Shown here piece after piece: positions 1 to 10,804 of a DNA stretch of 64,000 nucleotides. Every line of letters starts with the position of its first letter. Within the stretch, counting starts at the first letter, position 1. The DNA is taken from the NCBI GenBank assembly GCA_009746045.1, contig RPFO01000072.1:4698745-4762744 (forward strand), read 5' to 3'. The translations under genes and the position numbers were made by a program. Below the pieces are notes generated by a model, which saw only the letters and a program-made list of their open reading frames with translations, made no database searches and was not told where the DNA came from. This DNA comes from Mesostigma viride (lineage: Eukaryota > Streptophyta > Mesostigmatophyceae > Mesostigmatales > Mesostigmataceae).

Positions 1-39
1 TGATGCGTCCTTGAAATGCAAAAGGTAGCTACCACTAGA

Positions 40-1753
40 ATATCACGTCGTACGTCAAAACTCAGTCCTATTTTTAGGACTGAGTATACTGACTTCAAGC
101 TCACGTAGTGGTAAGGGCAGGGGGGTACCCCATATGTTTGATGTTCATAATGGCACTCAATATCCTGCTAATGCTTGGGCATATGCCTAAAAAATCATAT
201 GTTGACCAAATCATGTAAAATTTTACAAGGGTGTCAACCCATACTCGCGATTTGGCAATTTTCTGTGGAAGGACGAGTTGGGAAAATTCAATAAAATCCA
301 TATGCATGTTGAAAAAATATAGGCGTGTAAACAATATAGTTCTTGAAACATGGCAAAAAACTGGGCTCAATTTGGCCACAGCCTCGACCTGAAGCTCACC
401 AAAACCATCAGCCCTAAGAATGGGTTTCGAGGTTGCTAGCAATGTGCAAGCATGTAAGTGCGGTCATACTACACACCACCGTGGCAACCAACGGTGCCAA
501 TCAACTCATTTCCCTTCTAGCATAACAGGACAACATACTTGCATCATCATATTGCAGTTATATTATATCTTAGTATGTGTGAGAGCCTATGCACGCACGT
601 AGGGAATGGGCATTGATACCTACCTACAAAGGGTTTTATTATAAGCCACAAATATAATGGGTAGGTTAAGCATATTTCAATTGTTTTTAACAAGAATAGA
701 GATGGCTAACACTGTCTTGCCTTGCCATGACATGACCAACATACTTGTTGGCAGATGATGACAGTGGTTTATCACCAAGATTCTTCACTAACCCGTACAA
801 GCTTGAAAGCAAGCTTGATGCAGCCCATGGCCACACAATCACGAAGTATGAACGTGGCAAAAGAATAACTAACATCTATGAAGGTATTTAAACCCATACA
901 GCGCCTAAAAAACTGCAAAAGTACACTAGGGCAAGGCAAATGCCTGGTAACATCATCAAAAAAGGGGGGTTTAGAGAGGGGCAGGCAACGGTCAATAAAT
1001 CGCATCAAGATTCGAAACTGACAACGCCTCGCAAGCTTAAACTCATGTAAGAACATCAAAAAAGGATGAGGTAACGATATTTCAGCTTTACCGTGCACGG
1101 ATAGCGTTATCTTGCCCCAGGCGGTGCCCGCAAAACTGACACTTGCGGCACACAAACCATGACATGACAGAGTGGTCGAAATAATCAAATCTTTACTGCC
1201 ACTGACTTGATTCTACACACATGCATGATAATAAGCATAAAGAAGCATATAAACCCTTCGACCTGCACCGTAAAGCAATTTTAGTCATCAATTTCGTCAA
1301 CCTGCCTGGTCGCAGTTTTTTCCAGCAAGAACAGTGCCGACACCTGGTAAATCGCATCCCCGCGAGCTAAAAATTGGTTCATCTTTAGGACGTATAAAAG
1401 CTATGGGTTCTACCAGCTAAATCGTCCGCAAACGTAAACTGCATGCATGGGCGCAAGCCGCCATGGCTAGGTCGTGCATTTCCGGAACTCGCGTTTCACG
1501 TGAAAAAGTACCCTTACCACCTGTACTTTGACCGTACATTTAGCCGCCCAAACAAAATCCAAAAAAATCGTAAAAATATGTCCAAGAAAGGTCTTTTCAC
1601 GTAGTATTTGAATAAATTTTGAGGGATTTTTTTTTTTTTGACAAATATTCCGACTTGGGCGAAGTTTCTACATGACCCCAAAACTCAGTTCTAAAATTAG
1701 GACTGAGTTGAACTCAGTCCTAAGAATAGGTGCAGGTACGTACGACGTGATAT
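40..1753. mobile_element. Non-autonomous TIR element (candidate DNA transposon)
   Basis: Positions 40-55 and 1738-1753 are a perfect 16-bp inverted repeat (ATATCACGTCGTACGT). Just inside each end lie inverted copies of ACTCAGTCCTA: 61-85 is a hairpin of ACTCAGTCCT with AGGACTGAGT, and 1682-1730 holds three related arms. This layout is typical of a DNA transposon with subterminal repeats. No convincing transposase is readable inside; the open frames at 772-1188 and 101-442 show no recognisable motif. A target-site duplication is not obvious, so the exact ends may be off by a few bases. It could also be one element with nested hairpins. Confidence 0.5.
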
Positions 1754-2179
1754 AAGCCGTACAATTAGGAGAGCGACGCAGGTCATCTCCCCCAAAATTC
1801 ACTGAACTTTCCAGATGAGCACCTCAGCAGCATGTCTACTATAACACCCCTGGAGAGGCACGCATGTTCTTCAATGTGTCCAGCAGCTGGCATTCTAATA
1901 CAACCCAGCGACAACATTTGCGCGGCTGCCCAACAGAGCCAACTAGTACGTGTGTCGAGGGATAATGCGAGCGATAGCTCCATCATGTGGTGCTTGTAAC
2001 CCCTATCGGTTGCGTATATTTGTAACCCGTGTGCCTCCACAGCTCGGCCAGTAAACAAGGAAAGGGGTGAGCATTTCAAAAGTGGGTTCCTTTTGCTGAT
2101 TGCCGAATGCCAGCCATGTTATGCGCTGTCCACCTCAGACGCATGATGTGCCCCGCCGCATCTGAATTGTGTGTTATTA

Positions 2180-2460
2180 CCGTCACTCTATTGTGACATC
2201 ATTATGATCTTGTGATTCTACTAGCGTCACTATACAATGATAGCGTTACTGTAAATTTTAAGTGCTTACACTCACCGAACGCAAACCATGGAACGAGCTG
2301 TCCTTCACAAGCACCGCGGACCCATGTGCCCCACTGCATTGAATCGCACCGTGGCTTGATGTCCCCTGCAGACAAGGGCAGCAGGCCACTGGGGAGTTCC
2401 ATTAGCACAACAGGGTAAGAGAGATCGCACCGTGGCTTGATATCCCCTGCATGCATGTAG
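2180..2460. repeat. Dispersed repeat shared with 46120-46330; internal 26-bp duplication
   Basis: The stretch with recurring TATTGTGACA-like motifs, followed by a segment around CTCACCGAACGCAA, resembles 46120-46330 in the same order. Inside it, a segment starting CGCACCGTGGCTTGAT occurs at about 2346-2371 and again at 2429-2454. Both regions lie a few hundred bases downstream (minus strand) of paralogous exon 2 copies. They may therefore be part of one ancestral intron duplication or independent insertions. The rest of 1754-2688 shows no further exon. Confidence 0.4.
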
Positions 2461-2688
2461 CACGGCAGATAACAGGATGCGCAGTAACATGGACCGAGCA
2501 AAATAAAAGCAACATGGATTGGGGCAACAGGAGAGGGAGGTCTGAAGTGTTACTAGAAGAGGTCAGGGAGCAAATTCAGTTGAACGGTGTGGGTATTATT
2601 CCTGAAGCACGTGCACAGGAGCCACCATGTATTCCTGTTGATAGTTGAAACTTGAAAAGGGCGATACTGGAAAACCTGCCCTACCCAC

Positions 2689-3373
2689 CTGCGGGCCGCT
2701 GAACCAGATGCCTTTGATATGAACGGTCAATGCTGGCACACCGGATTGAATGTGCAGAATATGTGCTGGGCCGCTGTTGTCGATGGTCAGGGTGCAGCCA
2801 GGTGTGTCGAGAGCACTACCACTACAGTTTCCGAATATGTTCACGGAGTGGTCCACGACAATGGCATGAAGTCCACTGACTGAAAAGGAGGAAAGTATAT
2901 AAATGTTGTCAATTGCGATGTTGGCGAGCGCCTCCCGAAACCCGGTCTCCGTAGAGACTGTCTGGTCCGTCGTGGTTACAATTTCTGGGTAAAACCCTGC
3001 GAAAGGGGCCGCGTGGCACGTGACATGGAAGAGTTCAAAAAACAAACAAACATGGAAAACTGAACGACACGAACACTAGCCGTTTGCATTTAGCATGTGC
3101 TCCGTCAGCTGGCTCGTCTAGCTGTGTTACACAGCAAATACTGGAAGCCCACAAGCTCATTGTGAGCATTATATGCAAGCTTCTCGTTCAATGTGGGTTA
3201 AGTTCGTCTCAATGATGATACGACCAGTTAATATAATTTAGTGAGACAACCACTGGCTGCAGAATGGTAATGCGTTTCCAGCTATTGCGGAACTTACCAA
3301 TTAGGATGCATGTTATGCACGTAAATGCTGCTGACACCGGGGCAACGTTCTTCGTCCTGCGTGAGGAAACCAT
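2689..3373 (-). CDS. Pmp-type surface protein, paralogue B, exons 1-2 (partial gene)
   Basis: This is the 5' end of a gene paralogous to the large gene ending at 47710. Exon 1 (3298-3373) starts at ATG 3373 and encodes a signal-peptide-like stretch (MVSSRRTK... AFTCITCILIG), ending at a GTAAGT donor in phase 1. Exon 2 (2689-2996) follows a CAG acceptor with pyrimidine tract and ends at CAG|GTGGGT in phase 0. Its product contains EALANIAIDNIYI, VDHSVNIFGNCSGSALDTPGC and HIKGIWF, matching exon 2 of the large gene (EALANVGIDTIYI, VDRSVNIFGNCSNSALDTPGC, HIEGVRF). Exon lengths (308 and 311) and phases agree. The in-frame TTG further upstream is not a likely start. No exon 3 was found between 1 and 2688, where a TIR element sits, so the gene continues outside the window or is truncated. 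Confidence 0.68.
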
Positions 3374-3687
3374 GCATGCTTGGCGTGCGGCCAACAGAGC
3401 TGGCGCGCTGACCAGAGGCAGGTAGCGCGCCTGCCGCCTGGCTACGATATTCGACCTGTAAGCATTACGATAACTCAGGCTTGTGGCAGCATTTAATTCA
3501 ATGTGTTGCCTGTATTCATCGACAAACAGAAGCCGCCTGGCCCGAAGCTAGCGACGGCCCGAGTTGTACACCGATGATCGTACCAAATCTTTCACATATA
3601 TTGTCATCCAAATCACTCGAGCAATTTTCTCAGAAAGAAATCGCGTGCATAACTATGGGTGTACATCCCGAAAACCCTACATAGTCG

Positions 3688-3813
3688 CACATGGGCAGCA
3701 GAGATTTGGAAACGGCCGAGGGCCAGAACACAGAACAGCATGCCATCAAAAAACAAACACAGCTTATTCCCGGCATTATTTTGGAGTTGTTGTTGTTGTT
3801 GCCCACGCCTCAT
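3688..3813 (-). repeat. SINE-like fragments with (CAA)n end
   Basis: On the minus strand, GGCGTGGGC followed by (AAC)n ends at about 3786-3809, and CTCTGCTGCCCATGTG lies at 3688-3703. The same two motifs are directly adjacent at 4133-4159, and the GGCGTGGGC-(AAC)n end recurs at 48178-48204. These look like truncated copies of one retroposon whose tail is (CAA)n. The remaining sequence from 3374 to 4100 shows no gene. Confidence 0.4.
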
Positions 3814-4104
3814 ATGGAGTTGCATGAGTGCACACTAGAGTGGATCACCCACTACTGGCTCCGCCCCAAACGGCAGTCCGAGCAGCCAACCAACCCGCGG
3901 CCGCGTCAGTCAGTCATGATCAGAGTTTATTCTTTTATTCCCACGCCGGTTATCCGACGCAGATAATTTTTGCAACAGAGCATGTTCACACCGACCACTG
4001 TCACTGAGGCACTGACCAGCACCGACCAGTAATTTCGTAGAAGGATCCGGACCGATTTCTAAAATATTGCAAATCAGTTGTAAATTGGGCCTGTCGTTGT
4101 TGAC

Positions 4105-4690
4105 TAAATTGTTGTTGTTGTTGCCTGTTGTTGCCCACGCCGCACATGGGCAGCAGAGAATCTGTAGTGGCCTTTTTTGATTATCTGCAGTGGCAGAGGG
4201 CCGGATATATGTGAATCTATAGGGCCTGTGAATCTAGAGGGCCTTCTTGGTAGTTGGTGTCTTCTTGGAAAAAATGGTGTCGAAAATGGACCGATCGGCG
4301 CGAGTAGATGAAATGGGGATCCAAAGTATGAACCAACCGTATTACAATCCGATTCCGTAAAAGTGCACTGAACTGAACAAGTAAGGTTCGCGCGGATGGC
4401 GGTTAACACTCCGTCTGTGAAATTCCGTCGGGTGTGACCCGTACTCAGAAATGCTCCTGTTGCCATGGGGTGGCCACGGCGCATCTGACATGGGGTGGCC
4501 GTGAAAATAGGATTTTTCCAGGTAAATAGGTGTACTCTGATCAGACACTCCGCAAAGGTGAAAACCTTTGCGTTCAGTGCCGGGCCGCGGAAAACGCGGA
4601 AAACGCGATCTGCAAATGAATCCGACCGGAATCGAACTGGGGACCTCTCGCACCAATTTTGCTGACTATAGGACGGATGTCTCCGGTTAC
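4105..4690 (-). mobile_element. tRNA-derived SINE-like element, (CAA)n tail
   Basis: Read on the minus strand, a degenerate tRNA-like head has an A-box-like TATAGTCAGC (4661-4670) and a B-box GTTCGATTCC (4628-4637), 33 bases apart in normal order. Outer bases ATCCG and CGGAT could pair as an acceptor stem. The body runs to GGCGTGGGC and a short (CAA)n tail at about 4108. Head, body and simple tail fit a tRNA-derived SINE. No clear target duplication was identified. It could alternatively be a decayed tRNA gene next to an unrelated repeat. Confidence 0.42.
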
Positions 4691-4993
4691 CATGGCATCG
4701 CCAACTTACACCTACAGTCATCCGCAAAAGTTCTCCTGTCCGGGGAGTGATGCAAGCCTTTCGGATTTGGTACTAGATAAATCACTCGAGATCTGTGTGT
4801 AGGAGTACTACACACGTGTCTGCACGCGAGACTTGTTCAGTCTCGCACCGTGAGACGGGCTGAACACGGCTGAATCCTTCTTTAGAAGGGGGCGTAGCCG
4901 GTACTATCGAAATCAGCCAAGCGTATATTCTGATCAGACACTCCGCAAAGGTGAAAACCTTTGCGTTCAGTGCCGGGCCGCGGAAAACGCTTA
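4538..4993. repeat. 60-bp direct repeat (two copies)
   Basis: A segment beginning CTGATCAGACACTCCGCAAA and ending GGCCGCGGAAAACGC is present at about 4538-4601 and 4932-4993, essentially identical, 395 bases apart. It contains the small hairpin CAAAGGT-GAAA-ACCTTTG. The first copy lies within the SINE-like element. The second abuts the 3' side of the minus-strand LINE that begins at about 5000. Between the copies are further hairpins around 4800-4870 (GAGACTTGTTCAGTCTC). Confidence 0.6.
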
Positions 4994-5226
4994 GGTGTAC
5001 GTTTATTCCAAATATAACCAGTAGTTAATCCCTGCTAAGCCTAGGGTATCAAGATGTCAGTGGCTAAAACGGAGCCTTACTAGACCACGGAAGCCACTGG
5101 ACTTCTAATGGGTTGTCATTGCGGGGCATGTGGGTAAAGATCCTGTTTTTGCCCATGAGGTCATGAAAGATCTCAAGTGGGCTGGGCTTATCCTGGTCCG
5201 CGCCAGGGTCCCAGATTTTGTTTTGT

Positions 5227-6220
5227 TCATTTGCAACCATCCAGTAGCTTCGCATGCCGGAGTTCCGTCCATAGGTAAATGAAGTGTGAGAGAACCCCAG
5301 CTTTGTCGAAAACTGTGCGCCTATTGAACACCACATCATTTCGCACCGTCCAGATTGTATATAACATGCATAGTGTGCGGAGCCATATCCACGCTTGTTG
5401 TGCAAAGGTGAGCTCAATGAAGGCCAGGGGTGCCAGTGATGCCAAAGATAATTGAGCGGGTAGACACCGGTATGATAGGCTCAGACGTCCAGGCTGCCCA
5501 TAAACCAATCAACCAGGTCCAAACTCCCTGGAGGTTACACCATAATGAAAATCGGTGTTCCACAGTTTCAGTGGGGTTGGTACATAAACATGTGGCAGGG
5601 TGTTGAAATCGCCGGTGGAGGATCTCCCCGACCCCGATGGACCGGTGCATCAAGAGGTGTTGTACGTCGGTCGCGCGGCGATCAATCAGCGGGTGGTCAG
5701 CGGCGAGGGTGATGTTGCGGACCCAGGTGTGGCCAGGCCACTCAGTAGCGCCCCAGCGTGTCCGTCCGGGGTGGAATTGATGGTTTTTATGCAAGAGCAT
5801 TGTGTAGCCCCACTCTGCCGTGTACTCGTAAAGGCCTTTTACAATTCTGCTGTCACCCTGATTTAGCACCCAGCCAAATTCCACTGGATCCAATGACAAC
5901 ATGTCCAGGCGGGTTGATCCCACATGTAGCCAAATAATAGCAGCGTCTGGAAGGTTGGGGTTGGGTTGGTATACACATGATTGTTCAAGGGACCAAGGTA
6001 CAACCCGAATCCGGTGGCATAGCTGGGTGGGGAGGAACACCACTGCAGTTGTAAGTTGAGCCAGACAGCCATTGTGGCCGCTCAGCGGCGCCAGTAGTTG
6101 AACGTGCAGGGTTCCAAGGGGGAGTTCTGCGATCACCTTCCCCGAGCATGTTGCGGTCGTGCTGTATGGACAAAAGCAGCACCATTCACCAGCTTTATAG
6201 GGGGCACGGGGAGAAGTCAT
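5227..6220 (-). pseudogene. LINE ORF2 C-terminal part with zf-RVT finger
   Basis: Frame 5414-6220 encodes HTWVRN, then CLCTNPTETVEHRFSLWC, which fits the CxC...H...WC reverse-transcriptase zinc finger found C-terminal in plant and algal LINEs. A frame change near 5420-5500 leads to the IWTVRNDVVF block (5227-5508), the conserved tail that normally follows this finger. It overlaps the end of the reverse-transcriptase frame at 6217-6220, which marks a frame change and not a gene boundary. Confidence 0.75.
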
Positions 6221-8560
6221 GAGTGTGTGCCAGCGGGGGGTATGGCTTGTACTAGCGCGGCCCAGGCAGCATAAGTAGGCATATTGGGGACCCAGGCAGC
6301 CAGTTCGTTATATGTTAAGAGGCGGTAGCAGTCACCGTGGAGAATATACAGGTGGAGAATAGTGGTTACAGGGTGGGGGGATGTTATGAAGCCTTCATAG
6401 GGGTTAGGGCCACTTAAGCATCCAAAGGGGCGATTAAGGGGGTTGAGGTATATATCATTAAAGAATAGGGGTTGGCGTGCAACTTCCTCACGTAGTGTGG
6501 GGAATAGTAGGCGGTCGGGTTTAAGTGCCATAAAGCCTTGCCATATACGAGCCCAGTACCAAGGAAGACCTCTGGTGAGCTTCGGGGAGGGGAGGCGAGC
6601 AGTAAGCAGTGCGGCTCCAGAGTGCCAGGAAATACCATTGGAGTGATGAGTAAGACGTGAGAGGGTTACACGTGCCAGAAGACATCCAGGGTGTGTGTTG
6701 ACACCAATGTGGGCAGAGATAACTTGTTTGGCATACACAGACCATAAACGCCATTGCATATTGTGTAAGCCTAGTCCTCCAAGAGGCCACGGCATAAAAG
6801 ACATTGACTCTCTGATCCATCCGTGTACCTGGCGGCTGAGATCGCTCGATTTTTTCCAAACAAAGTTATGCCCCAGTCGTTGAATAAGAGACACGGTGTG
6901 TTCATCCGGTGGGTGGGCCTGACCGAAGTACAGCAGCTTGGAGAACAGCAGCTGGTTCGTAACGAGGACCTTGCCCCGGAGGCTGAGGCGGTGTACGCCA
7001 GCCCAGCGGTTGGCCACCTGTTGTACACCAGTAAGTTTGCCCAGTTGTTGTGATTCGTCGTATAAAAAGGTTTTGACTTCCAATAACCTCCCTTCGGCTG
7101 TCCGACCGATAGGGCAGTTATGCAAAAGGTGGTATCCTCCTGGCGGGACCCATGTCACCGCCAGGTTAGTAGGTTGGAGAGTCGGGTTGGTTGTTCTGCC
7201 AATATGCAAGCCCGTGGACTTTTGCACGTTGCAGCGTTGTTGGGAGGCGGTACAGTATGTAGATATGTTGTCAAGCACAGCATCAACATCACGCAGGGAG
7301 GTGCAAATGTTAGTAGTGTCATCGGCGTAAGCAGTTTGAAACAGACCACGTGTGTGGTGAGGGAGGGGGTAGCCTTGAATACGGCTGTCCTGTTGATGAA
7401 GAAAGAAGAGGCCAGCGTGAGCGAGCAGAAAGAGAAGGGGAGAGAGACAGTCGCCTTGTGGGAGAGAGCGTGTGCTATGGCCTATTTGGGATTTATGTCC
7501 ATTAATTAGTAGGTGCCAAGTGAGGGATTTGATCATGCCTAGACTGACCTTAATAAGTTTAGGTCCAAATCCAAGCCCGTGTAGTATAGCCTCGAGGTAT
7601 TTCCAACATATGCGGTCGAATGCCTTTTCAAAATCCCAAAATAAAATAAGACCTATAATATTGTTGCGCCATGCGTCATCAACAATGTCCATGATCATGG
7701 TGATGCTGTCGCTGATGTGTAGGTTGGACCTGAATCCAACTTGTTCCGGGCCGATCAGATTATCTAGTACACTGTAGAAACGGCGTTGCAAGAGTTTGCT
7801 GGCTAGTTTGTAAGGGACTGTGAGCATGCGAATGGGTCTATAATTTTTCCAACTTGTTTTATCCCCTTTTTTGTGTAAGAGGATGAGGATTGTTTCCGAC
7901 CACTGGCCCACAACAGTTTCGGTGTTCCAGATTTCCAGGATGCATTGGTATAGATCCCCCTGCCTATGAGGGGCCAGAACGTTTTAAAAAACTCTACTGG
8001 AAGGCCATCTGCACCAGGTGCGCTACCGGTTTTGAGATGTTGGAGTGCTAGAGATGTTTCTTCCATAGTGGGGCTGGCGTCTAGTAGAGCTTGTTGTGAC
8101 GGAGAGAGGCGGTGGGGAATTGCATCGAGGATTTTTTGTGTGGCTGTATTTGCAGAGGGGTCGGGTTCTGTCCGGAACAGGGTGGAGAAAAAAGCATGTC
8201 CAGATTGTAGGATGTCTTGGGGGTGGTATGGGTGCCAGTCTCGTCTGTAATTTCTGTGATGGTGGTTTGTGAGCGCGGGGGTGGGATAAATGCAAAGAAT
8301 TCCTTATTCATTCGTTCACCCTTGACATGCCACCATGTATTTTCCACATCTAGGGCTTCTGCGTGGCGTTCAAGGCGTAGCTTATCCATCTCAGTCTGGC
8401 ACATTTGCAGTCGTGTTAACTCGTGCGGGGCTAGGCGGGGTTTGGATTGCAACATAGTAATAACTCGTTTGTAGTAATTGTAGTCTTTGCCTTTTATGCG
8501 GCGTTGTTCTAGATCGTAGGCCTTAGAGGAGTCAAGGATGTGCGAGAGGCATGCTTGCAT
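6217..8560 (-). pseudogene. LINE reverse transcriptase domain
   Basis: Three frames join here. 8081-8560 is the basic linker. 7803-8066 contains LKTGSAPGADGLPVEFFK (RT motif 0/1 region). 6217-7911 holds the core: KNYRPIRML, FWDFEKAFDRICW (motif A with the first catalytic Asp), SLPQGDCLSPLLF (motif B) and AYADDTTNI (motif C, YADD). The catalytic residues are intact, but frameshifts near 7900 and 8070 break the ORF. It would make cDNA by target-primed reverse transcription if intact. Confidence 0.85.
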
Positions 8561-8656
8561 CCAGAGAGTAGTGCTTGGGTATTCTACTTGCTTGGTTTTC
8601 CAGTCCCGCCATTGTTCTCGGACTAGGAGCGAAAGGCGGGGTCAGCCAGCAGCTTT

Positions 8657-9480
8657 TTATTGAGGCGAGGGACGCCTGGTCCTCTGGGGGGCTGGAGTGA
8701 TACACCATGGTGAGAAGGCAGGGGTAGTGATCAGAAAAAACTGTGGAGCGTATGACCTCTGCGTGACAAATGAGGGATGCCCAAAAGGTGACATAAATAT
8801 GTAGTCTAGACGGCTAGTGATGCGGGTGCCCTGACGAGTGGACTCTCGAGTATGCAGATGGTCGCGAGGTTTGATAACATCCTGTAGTGAGAGGCGTGTG
8901 AGGTGGTTGGCTAACGAGGTCGTCTCAAGCCCAAGGCCATGGTCTAGGTCAACATTAAAGTCACCCATTAGTATGACCTCATGAGATTGGTCCAGGAGGG
9001 GGGCAACCATAGCAAACAAATCATCAAAAAATTTTATACGGTCAGAGTGTTCGTTGGGGGCATATACCGATATAATATAGCCAGTCTTACCGCCCCAGGA
9101 GATGCATTGCCGGGTCCAGCGACCCTGCCATGTGTTGGGAGCAGTATCTGTGTGTTGGGCCCATGGGTGCAGTTGAACATGAGGGTGTGGCGGACGTCGA
9201 TATTGTAGCAATGCAGTGCCTCCACTAGTCCCCGTGCCCATGCCCATCTGCGTTCCATGTCTGGGGTGCGTCTTGTAAAGGATTGTAGCGCTTTGGCGTC
9301 TATTCCAGGAAATTTATGTTCTTGTAGGCCTACCCAGATTTCATGAGATGGGCCGACATAGGGTTGGGTGATGCTGGCTAGTTGTGCTTGGAGCGCAGAT
9401 ATTTTAGACTGTCCCTGGGTGCGAACACCATAAGTATTTAAACCCTGAACGTTCCAAGATATTATAGTAAGTTGACTCAT
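8657..9480 (-). pseudogene. LINE endonuclease (APE/EEP family)
   Basis: The N-terminus (MSQLTIISWNVQGLNT, then VGLQEHKF) gives endonuclease motifs SWNxxGL and QE. The next frame (8657-9247) has VYAPNEHSD and ILMGDFNVDLD (the catalytic DFN motif). The final SDHYP motif is readable at about 8735 only after another frame change (STVFSDHYPCLL). The ATG at 9480 is a natural ORF2 start. Frame changes near 9150 and 8745 inactivate it. Confidence 0.82.
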
Positions 9481-9632
9481 AAGTTAGTAGAAGGGGAGAG
9501 AGTGCAGAAGGATGCGAGCGTTGGCGTACCTCTCATGCCGTTTGAGAAAGGTTTTTGCCCTGTACCTCGAGGACGAGCATGCGTTTGCTCATATTAGCGT
9601 AGCTTGAGGCCAATTGGTGGGGTGGTCTCCTT

Positions 9633-9745
9633 CATCACTACTTGCCATCTATCCTGGCGCACCATCTGCCTCCATATTACAGACAAACCAGGAGGCTGCC
9701 CGGGGGTGAGCCCGTCACGTCTAGTGTAGCACATGCATGCATGCA
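9633..9745. repeat. Dispersed 110-bp repeat, second copy at 25108-25228
   Basis: The segment GGTGGTCTCCTTCATCACTA ... CGTCACGTCTAG is nearly identical at 25108-25228. On the minus strand both copies translate to related peptides (RRDGLTPGQ, GLSVIWRQMV, RWQVVMKETTP), so this may be coding debris from a transposon. A short (ATGC)n tract follows. The remainder of 9481-9960 shows nothing else recognisable. Confidence 0.55.
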
Positions 9746-10738
9746 TGCAAGTTTTTAATAACACCGTGTTTCAAGACAGACATCAATTGCGCGTCTCTAT
9801 CTGGATACTTGTCTGCTTATACAGAGATTCATAATGGGCCATATTAACTATAATGGGTGAGACAATACTGGATATGGTGCCGGCCTGTGTTTTCAGACTT
9901 GGTAGCTTTATCCTTTGGGGGAGGAATGGGGATCGATTTACAAATTTGTTTTTGATAGCTCTTAATTGTGACATCATTCATGGCCAGTATGGGCGCACAA
10001 GATTTCGTTTCTCAGACGCCGCAAGCGGCTCGAGAAGACTCACTTCACCGTGGACGACGACTTGACCCTGGCGCAGCAACAACGGCGACGGGAGCTATGG
10101 CCGACCTACCTCCAGCTCCGGCAGACCAGGGCGGGCCAGCCGGTGTACTGGAAGGGGGCGGCCATCTACGTCGGCCACAAGCCCTGGCACGCGACCCCCT
10201 CGACACCGCGGCCCCAGCGATTCCAGAAGCCCCAGCCTAGGGGACTACAGCAGCAGTAGTGTAGAATAGTTAGACAGTGGCCTTGTACATGCCCGCCTAC
10301 TACAGGCACTATACCAGGTGAGGCCTAGCATTTTTAGTCATGTACATGTGTGCCTATGATGAGCCTGCACCCTCCAGATGATGCCTAGCTTTATTTTTAC
10401 CATGCAGTGCCCATGCAGGGAGCCACTCTCTGCTGAGAAGCCATGCCCTAGCTCTTGTATAGCCATGATGATCTTCCCCCACATGACATGCTCCCCCTTA
10501 GCTGGGCATAGCGTGATAATAGATCATGAGGGTGCAGGTGCCCTGGTGCACCTAGAGCAAGGGTAGCTTACATTCCCACCCTTGCATAAAGTAGCCCAGA
10601 ATGTATTAAGAGCCATATGCCCCTTCTCAGGGATATGTGCTACAGAGGCACGAGCCACGAGCCACGAGCGGACATGGCTGACGGCGGAGCTCAGAACTTT
10701 TGCGTCTGAGCCCCAAATTCAGTCAGGCTACTTGCATC

Positions 10739-10763
10739 AGATGCGTCTTTTCAAGACGCATCT
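10739..10763 (+). promoter_or_regulatory. 5'UTR hairpin of ORF1 element
   Basis: AGATGCGTCTT and AAGACGCATCT form an 11-bp perfect stem with a TTC loop, 42 bases before the ORF1 ATG. A decayed version (CGTCTTTCTAAGACG) sits at the same place before the second ORF1 copy at about 12855-12870. The shared position suggests a functional RNA structure or promoter part of this family; the role is inferred. Confidence 0.5.
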
Positions 10764-10804
10764 GCTAGTATAATCGGTTACGGCTGTAACGCAGTATTTT
10801 GCAA

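Larger units (their letters stand above)
5000..9480 (-). mobile_element. L1-type LINE (non-LTR retrotransposon), ORF2 decayed
   Basis: A minus-strand ORF2 reads in order apurinic-type endonuclease (9480 to about 8700), linker, reverse transcriptase (about 8070-6900), and a C-terminal region with a CxC..H..WC finger (about 6200-5230). This order is that of L1/Tad-like LINEs. At least five frame changes interrupt it, so it is not active as written. The 5' end (ORF1/5'UTR) above 9480 and the exact 3' end near 5000 are not resolved. Domain order and motifs are seen directly; clade is inferred. Confidence 0.85.
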
